Below, piece after piece: positions 7,428 through 17,469 of a DNA stretch of 64,000 nt; the first letter of the stretch is position 1, and each line of letters starts with the position of its first letter. The DNA lies in NCBI RefSeq assembly GCF_002872255.1, contig NZ_NIPR01000004.1, positions 1 through 64,000 on the forward strand. Reading direction: 5' to 3'. Origin of the DNA: Companilactobacillus nuruki (GTDB taxonomy: Bacteria; Bacillota; Bacilli; Lactobacillales; Lactobacillaceae). Under the pieces are notes generated by a model, which had not been told where the DNA came from, ran no database searches, and was given only the letters and a program-made list of their open reading frames with translations. Made by a program: the position numbers and the translations under genes.

Positions 7428-9683
7428 ATGGGGAATAAATTACGCAATTTTTTGGTCACTTTTGTAGCTGCCTTCGGATTAGTAGTTTTAATGTTTTCAT
7501 TTAACACTGATAATGTTAAAGCTGCCGATTATGATAGTAGCGATATGGTAACTAGTGGTGCTATTAATAATCAAGACAAAGATTATAGTTATAGTAGTGA
7601 TGTCGGTCTTACTTATACGTACGATAGCAGTCACCTAAGTCCTAATAAATTGCAAAGTGGAGATACCTTGACAATTAACTTACCTGATGAGTTAGTTTTC
7701 AAGCAAAATGGGACTTTTGATATTACCAATAATGATGGAGTAGTAATTGGTACAGCTGTTGAAAGCCCAGATAAAGAATTAAAGATCACTTTTAATGATG
7801 CAGTCAATGACTTAGATCATGTTAGTGGAACCATTAACTTAGACAGTAATGTTAGGGTTGATAAAAATACTTCTGTCGGTTCACATGAGGTTGATTTTCC
7901 AACCGTAAATGGTAACCAAACTAGTACGTTGAACGTCAGACCATCTAGTAGCAGTGATATTACTAAAAAAGGTGTTTTAGGTACTGATGCCAATGGTAAT
8001 GCAATTGTTACTTGGACTATTCTCGTTAACCGTAACGAGCTTAATCTAAATACTCTTACAGTTAATGATATTATGTCTGATCCTAATCTTGATGTTGATT
8101 GGGATTCTCTAGTTGTTCGTGAAGCAACCTGGAAAAACAAAGATACTGGTGTTTACAGTAAAGGTAGCGTGGTGAACAACTATACTACTAGTCAAAACTC
8201 TGATGGTAGTTTTTCACTAAACTTTGATAGTCCTGTTGGAGCACAAATGTATGCCATCAGTTTTGAGTCTAAACTAAAAGATCAAAGTCAGGCATCTGAT
8301 GGAACGGTCTTCAAAAACAAAGCTAGTATGAATGCAACATTTACTGGCAATGGTGGATCAGGTGGTGAACTAAATGGCAGCGCCTCGGCTAACGTATCTG
8401 GCAACTCAAACTCTGGTAATGGTAGTGGAAATCTTTTAGGATCAGTAATTTTAACTAAAAAGGATGCCAATAATGAAACTACTCTCCTACCAGGAGCCAA
8501 ATATAGTCTCTATAAAAAAGACTCTGGTTCTGATACATTAGTGGTTTCAGATTTAACAACAGATGCCAATGGTCAAATCAGTTACGATAAACTATCTGCT
8601 GGGGACTATTACTTTGTTGAAACAACTCCTCCTGATGGTTATCAAAGCAATACCAACCAAGTTCCATTCACAATAACTGGTCAAACAACTGAGGCTGTTG
8701 ACGTTACTGCAATGGACGAACCTGTGGAATCAAAAGAAGGTTCAATTCTACTTGAAAAAGTTGATTCAGCAACTGGCTGGCGTTTACCTGGAGCTGTCTT
8801 CACAGTTAAAAATACTGACACTAATGAAATACATACTGTAACAACTGATCAATTAGGTTTTGGTTACTTATACAATTTACCTTATGGTAATTACGAACTA
8901 GTAGAAACTAAGGCTCCTGATGGTTATATTGCAAACAATCATAAAGTTACCTTTACTATTGGTGACGGTGACACAACTCCAGCTATCATTTCTATTTCAA
9001 ATGAAAAAATTGATGGAAATGATGGAGGTGAAGAAGACGATGATGACACTTTCAATGCTTTTATGATCAAATACGATGCTGATGAGAAGGAAAAAATCGG
9101 TGTACCTGGCGCTGAATATACTTTATATACCGAAGATGGAAAACCACTTTCAGTGTATACAACCAACGAATATGGCGTTATTCAAGCTGATAATCTTAAA
9201 CCTGGAACATACTATTTCTTAGAAACTAAAGCCCCAGAAGGTTATGAATTGAATCCCGATAAGCTGTACTTTACTATCACTGACAAAGATGTTAGTTTCC
9301 ATGAGGAAGATGACCTAGTTACATCTGATCCTAAGAAAACAACAGGCGGTGGCTCTGGTGGCGGTACTGAAGAACCTGGTTCTGAAAAACCTGATCCTGA
9401 AGAGCCAAATACTGAAGAACCCGGTACTGACGTTGATGGTAATGAAGATAACGGTGGTGGTATTATAGTTGATCCAGAAAACCCTGGCTCAAACAATAAT
9501 AGCTCTGACGGTGGAATCATCACTAACCCTATAAATCCTGGTAACTCTAACAATGGTTTATCAACTGGTAATAAAAACTCAAGTACACTTCCACAAACAG
9601 GTGAAAAATCTGGTATTATTGCAAGTTTACTTGGCTTAATCGTTCTTTTTGGAACACTCTATTTCAAGCGTCGTAACGCTTAA
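7428..9683 (+). CDS. LPXTG-anchored adhesin with Cna-B/SpaA-type domains
   Basis: A 751-residue secreted surface protein. The signal peptide (residues 1-32) ends VKA before Ala-Asp. Residues about 34-330 form a beta-rich region resembling the adhesin heads of MSCRAMM-like proteins. Three prealbumin-like Cna-B/SpaA repeats follow (about 340-430, 437-525 and 543-627), each with a Lys near its start (TKKDA, EKVDS, IKYDA) and a late Glu (FVETTPPDGY, LVETKAPDGY, FLETKAPEGY). These could form internal isopeptide bonds. A Pro/Glu/Gly/Asn-rich wall-spanning linker leads to LPQTG at 721-725, a hydrophobic helix and KRRNA. Sortase A should attach it to peptidoglycan. The ribosome binding site is AGGAAGGGG; a TATAAT at 7388 may be its -10. 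The ligand is unknown. Confidence 0.93.
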   Translation: MGNKLRNFLVTFVAAFGLVVLMFSFNTDNVKAADYDSSDMVTSGAINNQDKDYSYSSDVGLTYTYDSSHLSPNKLQSGDTLTINLPDELVFKQNGTFDITNNDGVVIGTAVESPDKELKITFNDAVNDLDHVSGTINLDSNVRVDKNTSVGSHEVDFPTVNGNQTSTLNVRPSSSSDITKKGVLGTDANGNAIVTWTILVNRNELNLNTLTVNDIMSDPNLDVDWDSLVVREATWKNKDTGVYSKGSVVNNYTTSQNSDGSFSLNFDSPVGAQMYAISFESKLKDQSQASDGTVFKNKASMNATFTGNGGSGGELNGSASANVSGNSNSGNGSGNLLGSVILTKKDANNETTLLPGAKYSLYKKDSGSDTLVVSDLTTDANGQISYDKLSAGDYYFVETTPPDGYQSNTNQVPFTITGQTTEAVDVTAMDEPVESKEGSILLEKVDSATGWRLPGAVFTVKNTDTNEIHTVTTDQLGFGYLYNLPYGNYELVETKAPDGYIANNHKVTFTIGDGDTTPAIISISNEKIDGNDGGEEDDDDTFNAFMIKYDADEKEKIGVPGAEYTLYTEDGKPLSVYTTNEYGVIQADNLKPGTYYFLETKAPEGYELNPDKLYFTITDKDVSFHEEDDLVTSDPKKTTGGGSGGGTEEPGSEKPDPEEPNTEEPGTDVDGNEDNGGGIIVDPENPGSNNNSSDGGIITNPINPGNSNNGLSTGNKNSSTLPQTGEKSGIIASLLGLIVLFGTLYFKRRNA

Positions 9684-9693
9684 TTTACTGTAT

Positions 9694-9731
9694 AAAAATA
9701 GACTGAGAAAAATTCTCAGCCTATTTTTTTT
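9694..9731. terminator. Bidirectional terminator between adhesin and DUF2207 gene
   Basis: A long stem (AAAAATAG-CTGAGAA with TTCTCAG-CTATTTTT) with A/T runs on both sides lies between two convergent genes, so it can end both transcripts. Confidence 0.88.
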
Positions 9732-9739
9732 ATTCACTC

Positions 9740-11542
9740 TTAAAAGGCTCCACCAGAGCCTCCACCAAAACCGCCAGATGAACCACCAGTAAATCCACCT
9801 GAACCACCAGAAATACTAGAACTGCTGCCTGCTCCACTCGTCAATGCACTAGTAAATGATGACTGAAAACTGCTTGCTCCAGAACTAATAAAGCTATTAG
9901 CACCAAAATAAAACGGTACTATTAATGATTGATTAATTTCTTCAGTACTAAAGTTGATCTTTAAAGCTTTAATTACTTTATCAGAAACACCAAAAACAAC
10001 TGCATAAGGCAGAAATTGTTCCCAGAGAATTAAATCTCCAACCTCGGCCATCTTAATATCATCAATATCTTTTAGCATCCTTTTAAAAGCCAAAATTTGA
10101 TTAACTTCTTCTTCTCCCAAATCAGAATAAGGAGTAATTTTTTTCTTGGCCCCTATCCAAATCAACCAAGAAATAGATATTAATACTGCTAAGACAACTG
10201 CCGTCAACAAAACATTTCTATTAAAAATCAAAGAAATAACGAAGATAACCGCTGAAATAATAGAAATTGCGATTGCCATAAATCGAAAATCATCCACAAT
10301 ATCGATATTCTCTTGATCAAAATATTTCTTTCGCCCCTTAGCAGCATTCTTCGACCACTTATCAAACTCTTGATTTAATTTCTTTCGTTTAAAACTTTGT
10401 CCAGCACTTTTAATCTGACGTAAATTAACCTTTTTTCCGTCACCAATTTCTTCAATCAGATATTTAAAGAATGAATTGCTAGGTTCTTTTAAAGCAATTA
10501 TTTCATAGGTAGAACCAAATTTTTCGATTTTCATTCGCCTTTTACCAACTTCAACTAATAAATCGGCTGTTAACCCCAGACTATCTGCTTTATCTGAACG
10601 ATCCAATAAAATTTTAGTAAAACTAGGTAAAAATCTTGGTTCATTAAAACTATGATACAACGGCGTAGGAATAATATGTTTATTTCCACGATTCTTTAAA
10701 AATCCAACTAATCTAACTAAATAAATTATCATTAAAACTAATGCACCAAAAATCATTAACGAACGATAAATCCAAATTCTTCTTTTACGACTAGCATTAG
10801 CATTCAATACCAATTGTTTTTCTTGGTTCAAAATCTTAGATTTTTTATCTTTATTAATAACATTCGGATTATCACTAGTTACGTCAGTTGGAAATATCAT
10901 ATGAGTTTCAACATGATCATGAGCAGGAATGATCCCTAAAGTCATAACAACTCGAGCTTTCTTTTGATCGACCTTAGTATAACCAGATAATGGACCATGT
11001 GACCATGCTTTTAATTCAGGAATATTTCTTTGGGGTAAATTGATTGCTATTTTTACATTATGCAAGTTTTTATCCCAGCCTTGATTAATAACTAGCCAAT
11101 TTAATTCAGCGGTGTCTCGATAATTAGTTACCATTCCTAATAACCGATATTTATAAACAAAAGTCAGATTATCATTTGAAGTAGTGTGATAAACTTTTAG
11201 TTTCATTAAGTTATTAGTTCTATTCACTTTGAAGGTATTATTTTGCCCTGAATCATTAGGCATCAGCTTAGTAGTCTGTTTACCTTTTTTTATGTAAACC
11301 TCTGGATCAGTTGCTCCTTTGCTACCTTTAATACTCTGATTGTAATATACTCCGTGAAAATCTCCATTAAATTGATAATCTATTTTTTGTGTTAATTCAA
11401 TATCTCCGTTTTTTTGAATATCAGCTTTAATATTATATTTTTCAATCTGGTAGTTCCCACTTGCTTTAACAATTGTTGGAAACTGGAAAAATAAAAATAT
11501 TCCTAAACAAATGAACATAGTTTCCAATATTTTTCTCATCAT
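9740..11542 (-). CDS. DUF2207 family membrane protein, copy 1
   Basis: A 600-residue predicted membrane protein of unknown function. An N-terminal signal peptide (residues 1-27) is followed by an extracellular beta-rich DUF2207 region (about 30-235), a membrane helix near 255-280, and a cytoplasmic stretch beginning IPTPLYHSF. Two further helices lie near 425-470. Last comes a conserved block (LILWEQFLPYAVVFGVS) and a Ser/Gly-rich tail ending SGGFGGGSGGAF. It is a tandem paralogue of the gene just upstream, with the same domain order and almost the same last residues. An intrinsic terminator between the copies implies separate transcription. An envelope role is inference. Confidence 0.82.
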   Translation of the reverse strand: MMRKILETMFICLGIFLFFQFPTIVKASGNYQIEKYNIKADIQKNGDIELTQKIDYQFNGDFHGVYYNQSIKGSKGATDPEVYIKKGKQTTKLMPNDSGQNNTFKVNRTNNLMKLKVYHTTSNDNLTFVYKYRLLGMVTNYRDTAELNWLVINQGWDKNLHNVKIAINLPQRNIPELKAWSHGPLSGYTKVDQKKARVVMTLGIIPAHDHVETHMIFPTDVTSDNPNVINKDKKSKILNQEKQLVLNANASRKRRIWIYRSLMIFGALVLMIIYLVRLVGFLKNRGNKHIIPTPLYHSFNEPRFLPSFTKILLDRSDKADSLGLTADLLVEVGKRRMKIEKFGSTYEIIALKEPSNSFFKYLIEEIGDGKKVNLRQIKSAGQSFKRKKLNQEFDKWSKNAAKGRKKYFDQENIDIVDDFRFMAIAISIISAVIFVISLIFNRNVLLTAVVLAVLISISWLIWIGAKKKITPYSDLGEEEVNQILAFKRMLKDIDDIKMAEVGDLILWEQFLPYAVVFGVSDKVIKALKINFSTEEINQSLIVPFYFGANSFISSGASSFQSSFTSALTSGAGSSSSISGGSGGFTGGSSGGFGGGSGGAF

Positions 11543-11601
11543 ATTCTCCCCAAAACATATTAAACATAGTTTATCATACTTAAATTTCCCCTCTTAACAG
11601 C

Positions 11602-11651
11602 AAAACACAAATCCAATTATCATTTCTCAGTGATATTTAGATTTGTGTTTT
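11602..11651 (-). terminator. Terminator between the two DUF2207 genes
   Basis: A perfect 12-bp stem (11602-11613 with 11640-11651, AAAACACAAATC) with flanking A/T runs lies past the stop of the upstream DUF2207 copy. The hairpin can act in both directions by its symmetry. Confidence 0.85.
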
Positions 11652-11667
11652 TATCTAACTAAATTTA

Positions 11668-13461
11668 CTAAAAGGCGCCACCAGAACCGCCACCGAAGCC
11701 TCCAGATGAACCGCCTGAAAATCCACCTGATCCTCCTGAGATACTTGATGAACCGCCAGCACCCAAAGCTCCAACAAATGACGATTGGAAACCACTGCTA
11801 GTTGAAGCAAAGAAACCACTCATACCAAAATAATATGGCAAAACTGCCGATTGTTTTATTTCATCAGCACTAAAATTAACTTTCAAAGCACGGATAACAT
11901 TATCAGATATGCCGAATGCCACTGCATATGGAATAAATTGTTCCCAAAGAACTATATCTCCTACTTCGGCTAATTTAATATCATCAATATCTGTTAACAT
12001 CCGTTTAAAGGCTCGAATCTGATTAACTTCAATTTCACCTTGCTCAGTATATGAGGTTATTTTCTTATTCATAATCCAATATATTACCCAAACGATCATA
12101 GCCAAAGAAAATAGTGATAACCCTGTATAAACAGTAAACCTAGCAAATAACATTTCAATAATTATCAAAATGAAAATTATAATATCGGATGCGATGGCAG
12201 CCGACCTAAAACTATCCAATATACTTATATTATGACTATCAAGATATTTATCACTGCCCTTGGCAGCATCCTCAGCCCATGTATCAAAATTCTTTTCAAG
12301 TTGAGACTCATCATCAGTCTTTTCTCTAGCCGCAGTACGGATCTGCTTTAAAGTAACTTTCTTTCCATTACCAACTTCCTCAATCAAATACTTAAAAAAT
12401 TTATTAGTTGGTGGTACCAATGCCTCAATTTCGTAATTCTTCCCAACCTTTTCAATTTTCATATGTCGTTTGCCAACCTCATCCATCAGATCGGCGGTTA
12501 AAGCCTGACTATCTGCCTTAGTTGCTTTATCTAAAATGACTTTGGTCAAACTAGGCAAGAACTTAGGAACATCAAAACTATGATATAAAGGTGTGGGAAT
12601 ATCATGTTTATCAACTGGATCATTATGTAATTTAATGAACTTGATTAAATAAATAAGTACTATTATTGCTAAACCTAGAACTATTAAAATGCGATAAATC
12701 CATATACTCTTTTGACGACTAGCATTAGCCTCTTGCGCGTATGCTCTCTCTTGTTTTTGAATATTATGTTTATTATTCTTATTGATCTTATTAGGATTAG
12801 TAGCAACAATTGTAATTGGAAACAATAAATGCGTCTCAACAAACTTATTTGCCTGTAATTCGGAAACAGTCGCAGTAACTCGGCCATCTTTTCGATCAAC
12901 TTTCGTTGAACCATCAAGTGGGCCATGTACCCAAGCCTGTAATTGAGGAACATTTTCTTGAGGTAAATTAATTGTAATTTTAACATCTTGTAAAGGATTA
13001 TCCCAATTATCAATCGGACGCCAATTTAATTCAGCAGTATCCAAATAATTAGTAATTAATCCACGCAAACGATACTTATAGATAAAGGTCTCATTACCTG
13101 ATTCTGTGCTGTGATAAACTTTAATTCCCATATTTTTTTTAGTTTTAGTTAGTTTAAAAGTCTCATTTTTACCAGAGTTGCTCTCTTTTAAATGATTTAT
13201 TGAATATCCTGTATCAACCATAACCTGAGGTTTCGTAACATCGGCTACCTTATTCAAACTTTGATTATAGTAGACTCCTTGAAAATCTCCATCAAATTGA
13301 TAATTGAGCCTTTGTGTAACATCGATATCACCGTTCTTTTGAATATTAGCCGTAATATGATAATGTTCAATCTTGAAGCTTCTAGCGGCATTAACAGTTG
13401 TCGTTTGAAAAAAAAATATAAGTCCAAAAACTATCCAGATAACTCCCCATAACTTTTTCAT
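11668..13461 (-). CDS. DUF2207 family membrane protein, copy 2
   Basis: A 597-residue paralogue of the neighbouring DUF2207 protein. It has a signal peptide (ending near TTVNAA, residue 26), an extracellular domain with shared motifs (NGDI-x-TQ, YRLRGLITNY, AELNW), a helix near 255-277 and the cytoplasmic IPTPLYHSF motif. It also has two C-terminal helices, the WEQFIPYAVAFGIS block and an SGGFGGGSGGAF tail. The copies have clearly diverged while keeping length and motifs, suggesting an old duplication with both still under selection. Function is unknown. It is transcribed toward copy 1 with a terminator between them. Confidence 0.82.
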   Translation of the reverse strand: MKKLWGVIWIVFGLIFFFQTTTVNAARSFKIEHYHITANIQKNGDIDVTQRLNYQFDGDFQGVYYNQSLNKVADVTKPQVMVDTGYSINHLKESNSGKNETFKLTKTKKNMGIKVYHSTESGNETFIYKYRLRGLITNYLDTAELNWRPIDNWDNPLQDVKITINLPQENVPQLQAWVHGPLDGSTKVDRKDGRVTATVSELQANKFVETHLLFPITIVATNPNKINKNNKHNIQKQERAYAQEANASRQKSIWIYRILIVLGLAIIVLIYLIKFIKLHNDPVDKHDIPTPLYHSFDVPKFLPSLTKVILDKATKADSQALTADLMDEVGKRHMKIEKVGKNYEIEALVPPTNKFFKYLIEEVGNGKKVTLKQIRTAAREKTDDESQLEKNFDTWAEDAAKGSDKYLDSHNISILDSFRSAAIASDIIIFILIIIEMLFARFTVYTGLSLFSLAMIVWVIYWIMNKKITSYTEQGEIEVNQIRAFKRMLTDIDDIKLAEVGDIVLWEQFIPYAVAFGISDNVIRALKVNFSADEIKQSAVLPYYFGMSGFFASTSSGFQSSFVGALGAGGSSSISGGSGGFSGGSSGGFGGGSGGAF

Positions 13462-13540
13462 TTTTTTACCCCAAATATATGTGTCTTTATGTTCATTTTA
13501 TCACAACAGAAATCATTTCCTATTTAATTGAGTATACAAA

Positions 13541-13569
13541 AAAAGCGATCATCAGAAAGATTAATACGC
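13541..13569 (-). terminator. Probable terminator after smpB
   Basis: On the minus strand an imperfect GCG...CGC-closed hairpin is followed by seven T residues, overlapping the last codons of smpB. The stem is irregular, so the call is tentative. Confidence 0.45.
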
Positions 13570-14040
13570 ATTCTTTAGAACACGTTGAATCTCTCTTTCT
13601 TGATCGCGTTTTTTAATTGTTTCACGTTTATCGTATTGCTTTTTACCTTCAGCTACGCCAATTAATACTTTAGCAAAACCATGTTTCAAATAAACTTTTA
13701 AAGGTACAACTGTAATACCCTTCTCTTGAATACTTGAGGTAATCTTGCGAATTTCTTTCTTATGCAAAAGTAATTTTCGATTGCGTAATGGATCGTGATT
13801 AAAAATATTTCCTTGATCGTAAATGCTAATATTAACATTTTCCAACCAAAGTTCACCATTCCTGGCCTGTACGAAACCATCTTTGATATTCATTTTACTT
13901 GCACGAACCGACTTAATTTCAGTTCCCGTTAAAGAAATACCCGCCTCATAAGTTTCTAAAATATTATAATCATGACGAGCTTTACGATTATTAGCTACTT
14001 CATTAGGAGCTTTTGTATGATGTTTCTTCAAAAGAATCAC
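13561..14040 (-). CDS. smpB: SsrA-binding protein SmpB
   Basis: Binds tmRNA and brings it to stalled ribosomes for trans-translation. The 159-residue length, the [28 protein letters not shown]-terminal block and the basic C-terminal tail ([17 protein letters not shown]) are typical. The likely start is GTG at 14040, which overlaps the rnr stop (GTGA). A TTG three codons later, giving MKKHHTKAP, is also possible. The overlap couples it to rnr, a common pairing because RNase R degrades mRNAs released by tmRNA. Confidence 0.96.
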   Translation of the reverse strand: MILLKKHHTKAPNEVANNRKARHDYNILETYEAGISLTGTEIKSVRASKMNIKDGFVQARNGELWLENVNISIYDQGNIFNHDPLRNRKLLLHKKEIRKITSSIQEKGITVVPLKVYLKHGFAKVLIGVAEGKKQYDKRETIKKRDQEREIQRVLKNAY

Positions 14041-16358
14041 CGTCTTTCGTATTTACCACGTCTCTTATGGTTTTTATCTCCATGATCCTTATCATTGTGG
14101 CGACCATGACCACCACGTCCACGGCCATGTTGCATTGAACGTTTCTTCTTAAATTCTGCTTCACGTTTATCGGCTTGTTCTTGTTCATCCGGTGTAAGAA
14201 CACGCTCAAAATCAATTTGACGATGTTCTACATCAGCTCTGATCAATTTTACCTTAATTGGTTGACCAACTTTAAAGGTCTTACCAGTTCCACGGCCATG
14301 CATTGACATACTCTTCTCATCGTATTCATAGAAGTCATCCTTCATATTAGAAATATGAATCAAACCTTCAACCGTATTATCAAGTTGAATAAACATTCCA
14401 AAACTTGTTACTGAACTAACTACAGCGTCAAAAGTATTTCCAACTTGATCAGCCATATATTCTGTCTTCTTCAAATCATCAACTGCACGTTCTGCATTGA
14501 TAGAAATTCTTTCACGACCAGAAGTGTGTTCAGCAATATCTTTTAACTTATTGCCCCACTTAGCTTGTTCATCATCTGTAAAGCCATTTTCAGCATAACT
14601 GTGAATCATGCGATGAACAGTTAAATCTGGATAACGTCTAATTGGTGATGTGAAATGGGTATAGTATTTTGCGGCCAAGCCAAAGTGACCCAATGGTTCG
14701 TCAGAATATCTAGCTTGTTGCAAACTTCTTAACAACATTATTGTAACAACTTGTTCCTCTGGAGTTCCAACAACACTCTGCAAAACATTTTGGAACATCT
14801 TTGGAGTAATTTCTTTCAAGTTACCTTTAACCTGTACACCTAAAGCAGCAGCAAATTCAAAGAAATTCTTTACCTTTTCTTCATCAGGCTTCTCATGAAC
14901 ACGGTACAAGAAAGGTACATGCTTGATATTATAATGTTCAGCCACTGTCTCATTAGCTGCTAACATGAATGATTCAATCATCTTTTCAGATGTTCCACGT
15001 TCTCTTAGCTTAATATCAATTGGCTTACCATTCTCATCTACAATAATTTGAGCTTCAGTTTCTTCAAAATCAATTGCACCGCGTTCATGACGCTTATTGA
15101 AAAGAATCTCATGAAGTTCTGCCATATCCTTTAGCATTGGTACAACTGGAGCATATTCTTCAGTTAATTCAGCATCATCATTCAAGATCTTATTAACATT
15201 ATTATATGTCATACGATACTTAGATCTAATTACACTAGGATAAATATCATGTTTAACTACATTACCATTATGATCGATTTCCATCTCACAAGTTAATGCT
15301 AAACGGTCCTCACCAGGATTCAATGAACAAATACCATTAGACAATCTAAATGGCAACATTGGAATAACTCGATCTACTAGGTAAGTACTTGTCCCACGAG
15401 CATAAGCTTCCTCATCAAGCGGTGAACCTTCCTTAACATAGTGAGTTACATCGGCAATATCAACTTCCAAATGATAATTACCATTAGGTAGAATATCTAA
15501 TCCAACGGCATCATCAAAGTCCTTTGAATCATCCCCATCAATAGTTATAACCATGTTATCAGTTAAATCTCTTCGACCAACACGATCTGAGTCTAAGACA
15601 TGATCTGGGACTTTCTCAGCTTCTTTTAAAACCTCACTAGGAAATTCTGGATTAATATCATTATCAACCACGATCGACATAATGTCGACACCAGGATCAT
15701 TCTTATTACCAATAACCTCTAATGCTGTACCTTCCATACTTTGGGGATGTTTAGCATCAGGATATTCATCAATCGATACTTGGACCATGTCTCCTATTTG
15801 GGGGTGTAAGCCCTTATCTGAAATAAAGATCATATAAGAAGCAATCTTTTTTTCATGACTTTGAACGTAACCATAATGTCCTGTTTTTTCAACTTGGGCA
15901 TCACTATACGCATGAAACTCACCAACAGCCTTGGTCAATGAGCGCTCTTCGATTTGAATGATTTCTCCTTCAGGTCCCTTATCAATCCAAGGGTTTGAAG
16001 GCTTAGTAATCTTCACTTCAACTGTATCGCCACTAACAGCAAATAATGTATTACTCTTAGCAATAAAAGCATCAGGATCTACTTCATCATATCTAACAAA
16101 ACCAAATCCTTTATCATTTCCCTTAAAGGTACCTTCCACAACTGTTTCAGGAGAAGCCATTTTGAACTCATCCTTGTTAGTTAAAGTGATTTTACTTTCA
16201 CCCTCAAGAACAGCTAGTGCCTTAACAACTCGCTTAAAAGCTGAAGCACCATGCATTCTCAAAATGTCTTCAATTTGTTCAGACTTATAGCGACGATCAG
16301 GATTACTTCTGAAAACCTCTAATATATCTGCAATTAATTTATTTTCTTTATCTGGCAT
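14037..16358 (-). CDS. rnr: Ribonuclease R
   Basis: A processive 3'-to-5' exoribonuclease that degrades structured RNA. In order it has an N-terminal winged-helix region, cold-shock-like OB domains ([13 protein letters not shown]), the RNB catalytic domain with clustered aspartates in [13 protein letters not shown], an S1 domain (about residues 640-720), and a Lys/Arg/His/Gly-rich tail. I place the start at the ATG at 16358. An upstream in-frame TTG at 16370 would place the GAGGAAAG ribosome binding site inside the gene. It overlaps smpB at the 3' end and follows the esterase gene, in the common secG-est-rnr-smpB order. Confidence 0.95.
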   Translation of the reverse strand: MPDKENKLIADILEVFRSNPDRRYKSEQIEDILRMHGASAFKRVVKALAVLEGESKITLTNKDEFKMASPETVVEGTFKGNDKGFGFVRYDEVDPDAFIAKSNTLFAVSGDTVEVKITKPSNPWIDKGPEGEIIQIEERSLTKAVGEFHAYSDAQVEKTGHYGYVQSHEKKIASYMIFISDKGLHPQIGDMVQVSIDEYPDAKHPQSMEGTALEVIGNKNDPGVDIMSIVVDNDINPEFPSEVLKEAEKVPDHVLDSDRVGRRDLTDNMVITIDGDDSKDFDDAVGLDILPNGNYHLEVDIADVTHYVKEGSPLDEEAYARGTSTYLVDRVIPMLPFRLSNGICSLNPGEDRLALTCEMEIDHNGNVVKHDIYPSVIRSKYRMTYNNVNKILNDDAELTEEYAPVVPMLKDMAELHEILFNKRHERGAIDFEETEAQIIVDENGKPIDIKLRERGTSEKMIESFMLAANETVAEHYNIKHVPFLYRVHEKPDEEKVKNFFEFAAALGVQVKGNLKEITPKMFQNVLQSVVGTPEEQVVTIMLLRSLQQARYSDEPLGHFGLAAKYYTHFTSPIRRYPDLTVHRMIHSYAENGFTDDEQAKWGNKLKDIAEHTSGRERISINAERAVDDLKKTEYMADQVGNTFDAVVSSVTSFGMFIQLDNTVEGLIHISNMKDDFYEYDEKSMSMHGRGTGKTFKVGQPIKVKLIRADVEHRQIDFERVLTPDEQEQADKREAEFKKKRSMQHGRGRGGHGRHNDKDHGDKNHKRRGKYERR

Positions 16359-16366
16359 TTCTTTCC

Positions 16367-17104
16367 TCAATTATTTTCTAAAAAATTTAACACGTCACTC
16401 TGAACTTGATCATGAGCGCGGTTAATAGTCAAAACATGCCCTGCATCATATAAATGTAGCTGTGATGTTTTAACGTCCTCTGCTACAGCTTTAGCAGCAT
16501 CAGGATCTACCAATTTATCACTCGTACCTTGACCAATAAAATATGGTCGTTTTATTTCAGCTAAATTTTCAGTAACCATGACGGATGACTTTTGTATCTC
16601 TGTCAACTTCCCATCTATTTTAGAATTAATCATTCTAATTTTAGAATCAATCTCAAATTCTGTTAGATCCTGTTGAATAGAATACACCTTTTTTGCATAA
16701 GTCAAAAAGGCTTGTTTGATTTGGGAAAAATTATTATTATGCAGCGGTGAACCAAACACGCCCCCTGCGTCAATTCTCGATAAATCTTCCAATGCTTTAG
16801 TAGCAAAAATTGCACCCAAAGATAATCCAAACACATAAACTTTTGTTTTCTTTTGATCTTTTAAGAACTGGATTGCCTCTTGAGTTTGCTGCCACCATAC
16901 CTCAGGAGAACCTTGTTCCAAGATATCTAATGGCTCTGATGTTCCATGTCCTGCAAACATTGGTGCGTAAACAGAATAATTATTTCTCTGTAAAAACCTT
17001 CCTAACAGACGCATATCATTCGGCGTTCCTGAGAAAGAATGTAACATCAAAACTGCACTGGACCCACTATCAAAGTAGAATGGTTGAGGTTTCAATATTT
17101 TCAT
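16367..17104 (-). CDS. Carboxylesterase (Est30-like alpha/beta hydrolase)
   Basis: A 245-residue cytoplasmic alpha/beta hydrolase. The nucleophile elbow is GLSLG with Ser95. Likely acid and base are an Asp in GTSDKLVDPDA and a His in DAGHVLTIN near residue 225. LHSFSGTP near residue 21 supplies the oxyanion region. This family (carboxylesterase YvaK/Est30) sits between secG and rnr in many Firmicutes. It hydrolyses short-chain esters in vitro; the physiological substrate is unknown. A terminator lies between secG and this gene, so it may depend partly on readthrough or its own promoter. Confidence 0.88.
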   Translation of the reverse strand: MKILKPQPFYFDSGSSAVLMLHSFSGTPNDMRLLGRFLQRNNYSVYAPMFAGHGTSEPLDILEQGSPEVWWQQTQEAIQFLKDQKKTKVYVFGLSLGAIFATKALEDLSRIDAGGVFGSPLHNNNFSQIKQAFLTYAKKVYSIQQDLTEFEIDSKIRMINSKIDGKLTEIQKSSVMVTENLAEIKRPYFIGQGTSDKLVDPDAAKAVAEDVKTSQLHLYDAGHVLTINRAHDQVQSDVLNFLENN

Positions 17105-17122
17105 ATTTTACTCCTTATAACA

Positions 17123-17150
17123 AAAAACCTCCTGAGTAAACATCAGGAGG
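17123..17150 (-). terminator. Terminator after secG
   Basis: CCTCCTGA (17128-17135) pairs with TCAGGAGG (17143-17150), followed by a T-run on the minus strand. It lies between the secG stop and the esterase ribosome binding site, so the downstream est-rnr-smpB genes need readthrough or another promoter. Confidence 0.85.
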
Positions 17151-17159
17151 ATTAATCGC

Positions 17160-17396
17160 TTAGTGAGATGATAAGTATACTAGTACGATTGAAAAAACAA
17201 AAAACAATACTAGTAAAACGTAGGTAACCTTAACCATGAAGGCTTCAAAACCACGTTTCTTCTGGTTGCTGAATAGGTCCCCACCACCACCAGATAGTGC
17301 ATTCAAAGCATCTTGTTGCTTTGTTGGTTGCATTAATACGGCAATGATTATCAAAATGGATACGATTATCAACAATGTTTCGATAATATTATACAC
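17160..17396 (-). CDS. secG: Preprotein translocase subunit SecG
   Basis: The small auxiliary subunit of the SecYEG channel. Its 78 residues form two membrane helices (about 3-23 and 54-76) joined by the Gly-rich loop GGGGDLF, followed by basic NQKKRGFEA. The start is GTG at 17396, eight bases after a GGAGG site. It heads the secG-est-rnr-smpB order and has its own terminator. Confidence 0.95.
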   Translation of the reverse strand: MYNIIETLLIIVSILIIIAVLMQPTKQQDALNALSGGGGDLFSNQKKRGFEAFMVKVTYVLLVLFFVFSIVLVYLSSH

Positions 17397-17469
17397 CTGT
17401 AAAACCTCCGTTCATGGTGTTGAAAGCTGAAATCACTTCTAAAACAATACCATAAAATTAGTCAAATTT

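Noticed and set aside
8450-9310. CRISPR-like or tandem DNA repeat in the adhesin gene
   Set aside because: The periodicity comes from three Cna-B-like protein domains of about 90 residues. The DNA copies are diverged and there are no short direct repeats with spacers.
8288-9553. Antisense open frames rich in Pro/Ser opposite the adhesin
   Set aside because: They arise from the Gly/Glu/Thr-rich adhesin sequence on the other strand; no ribosome binding site or family match.
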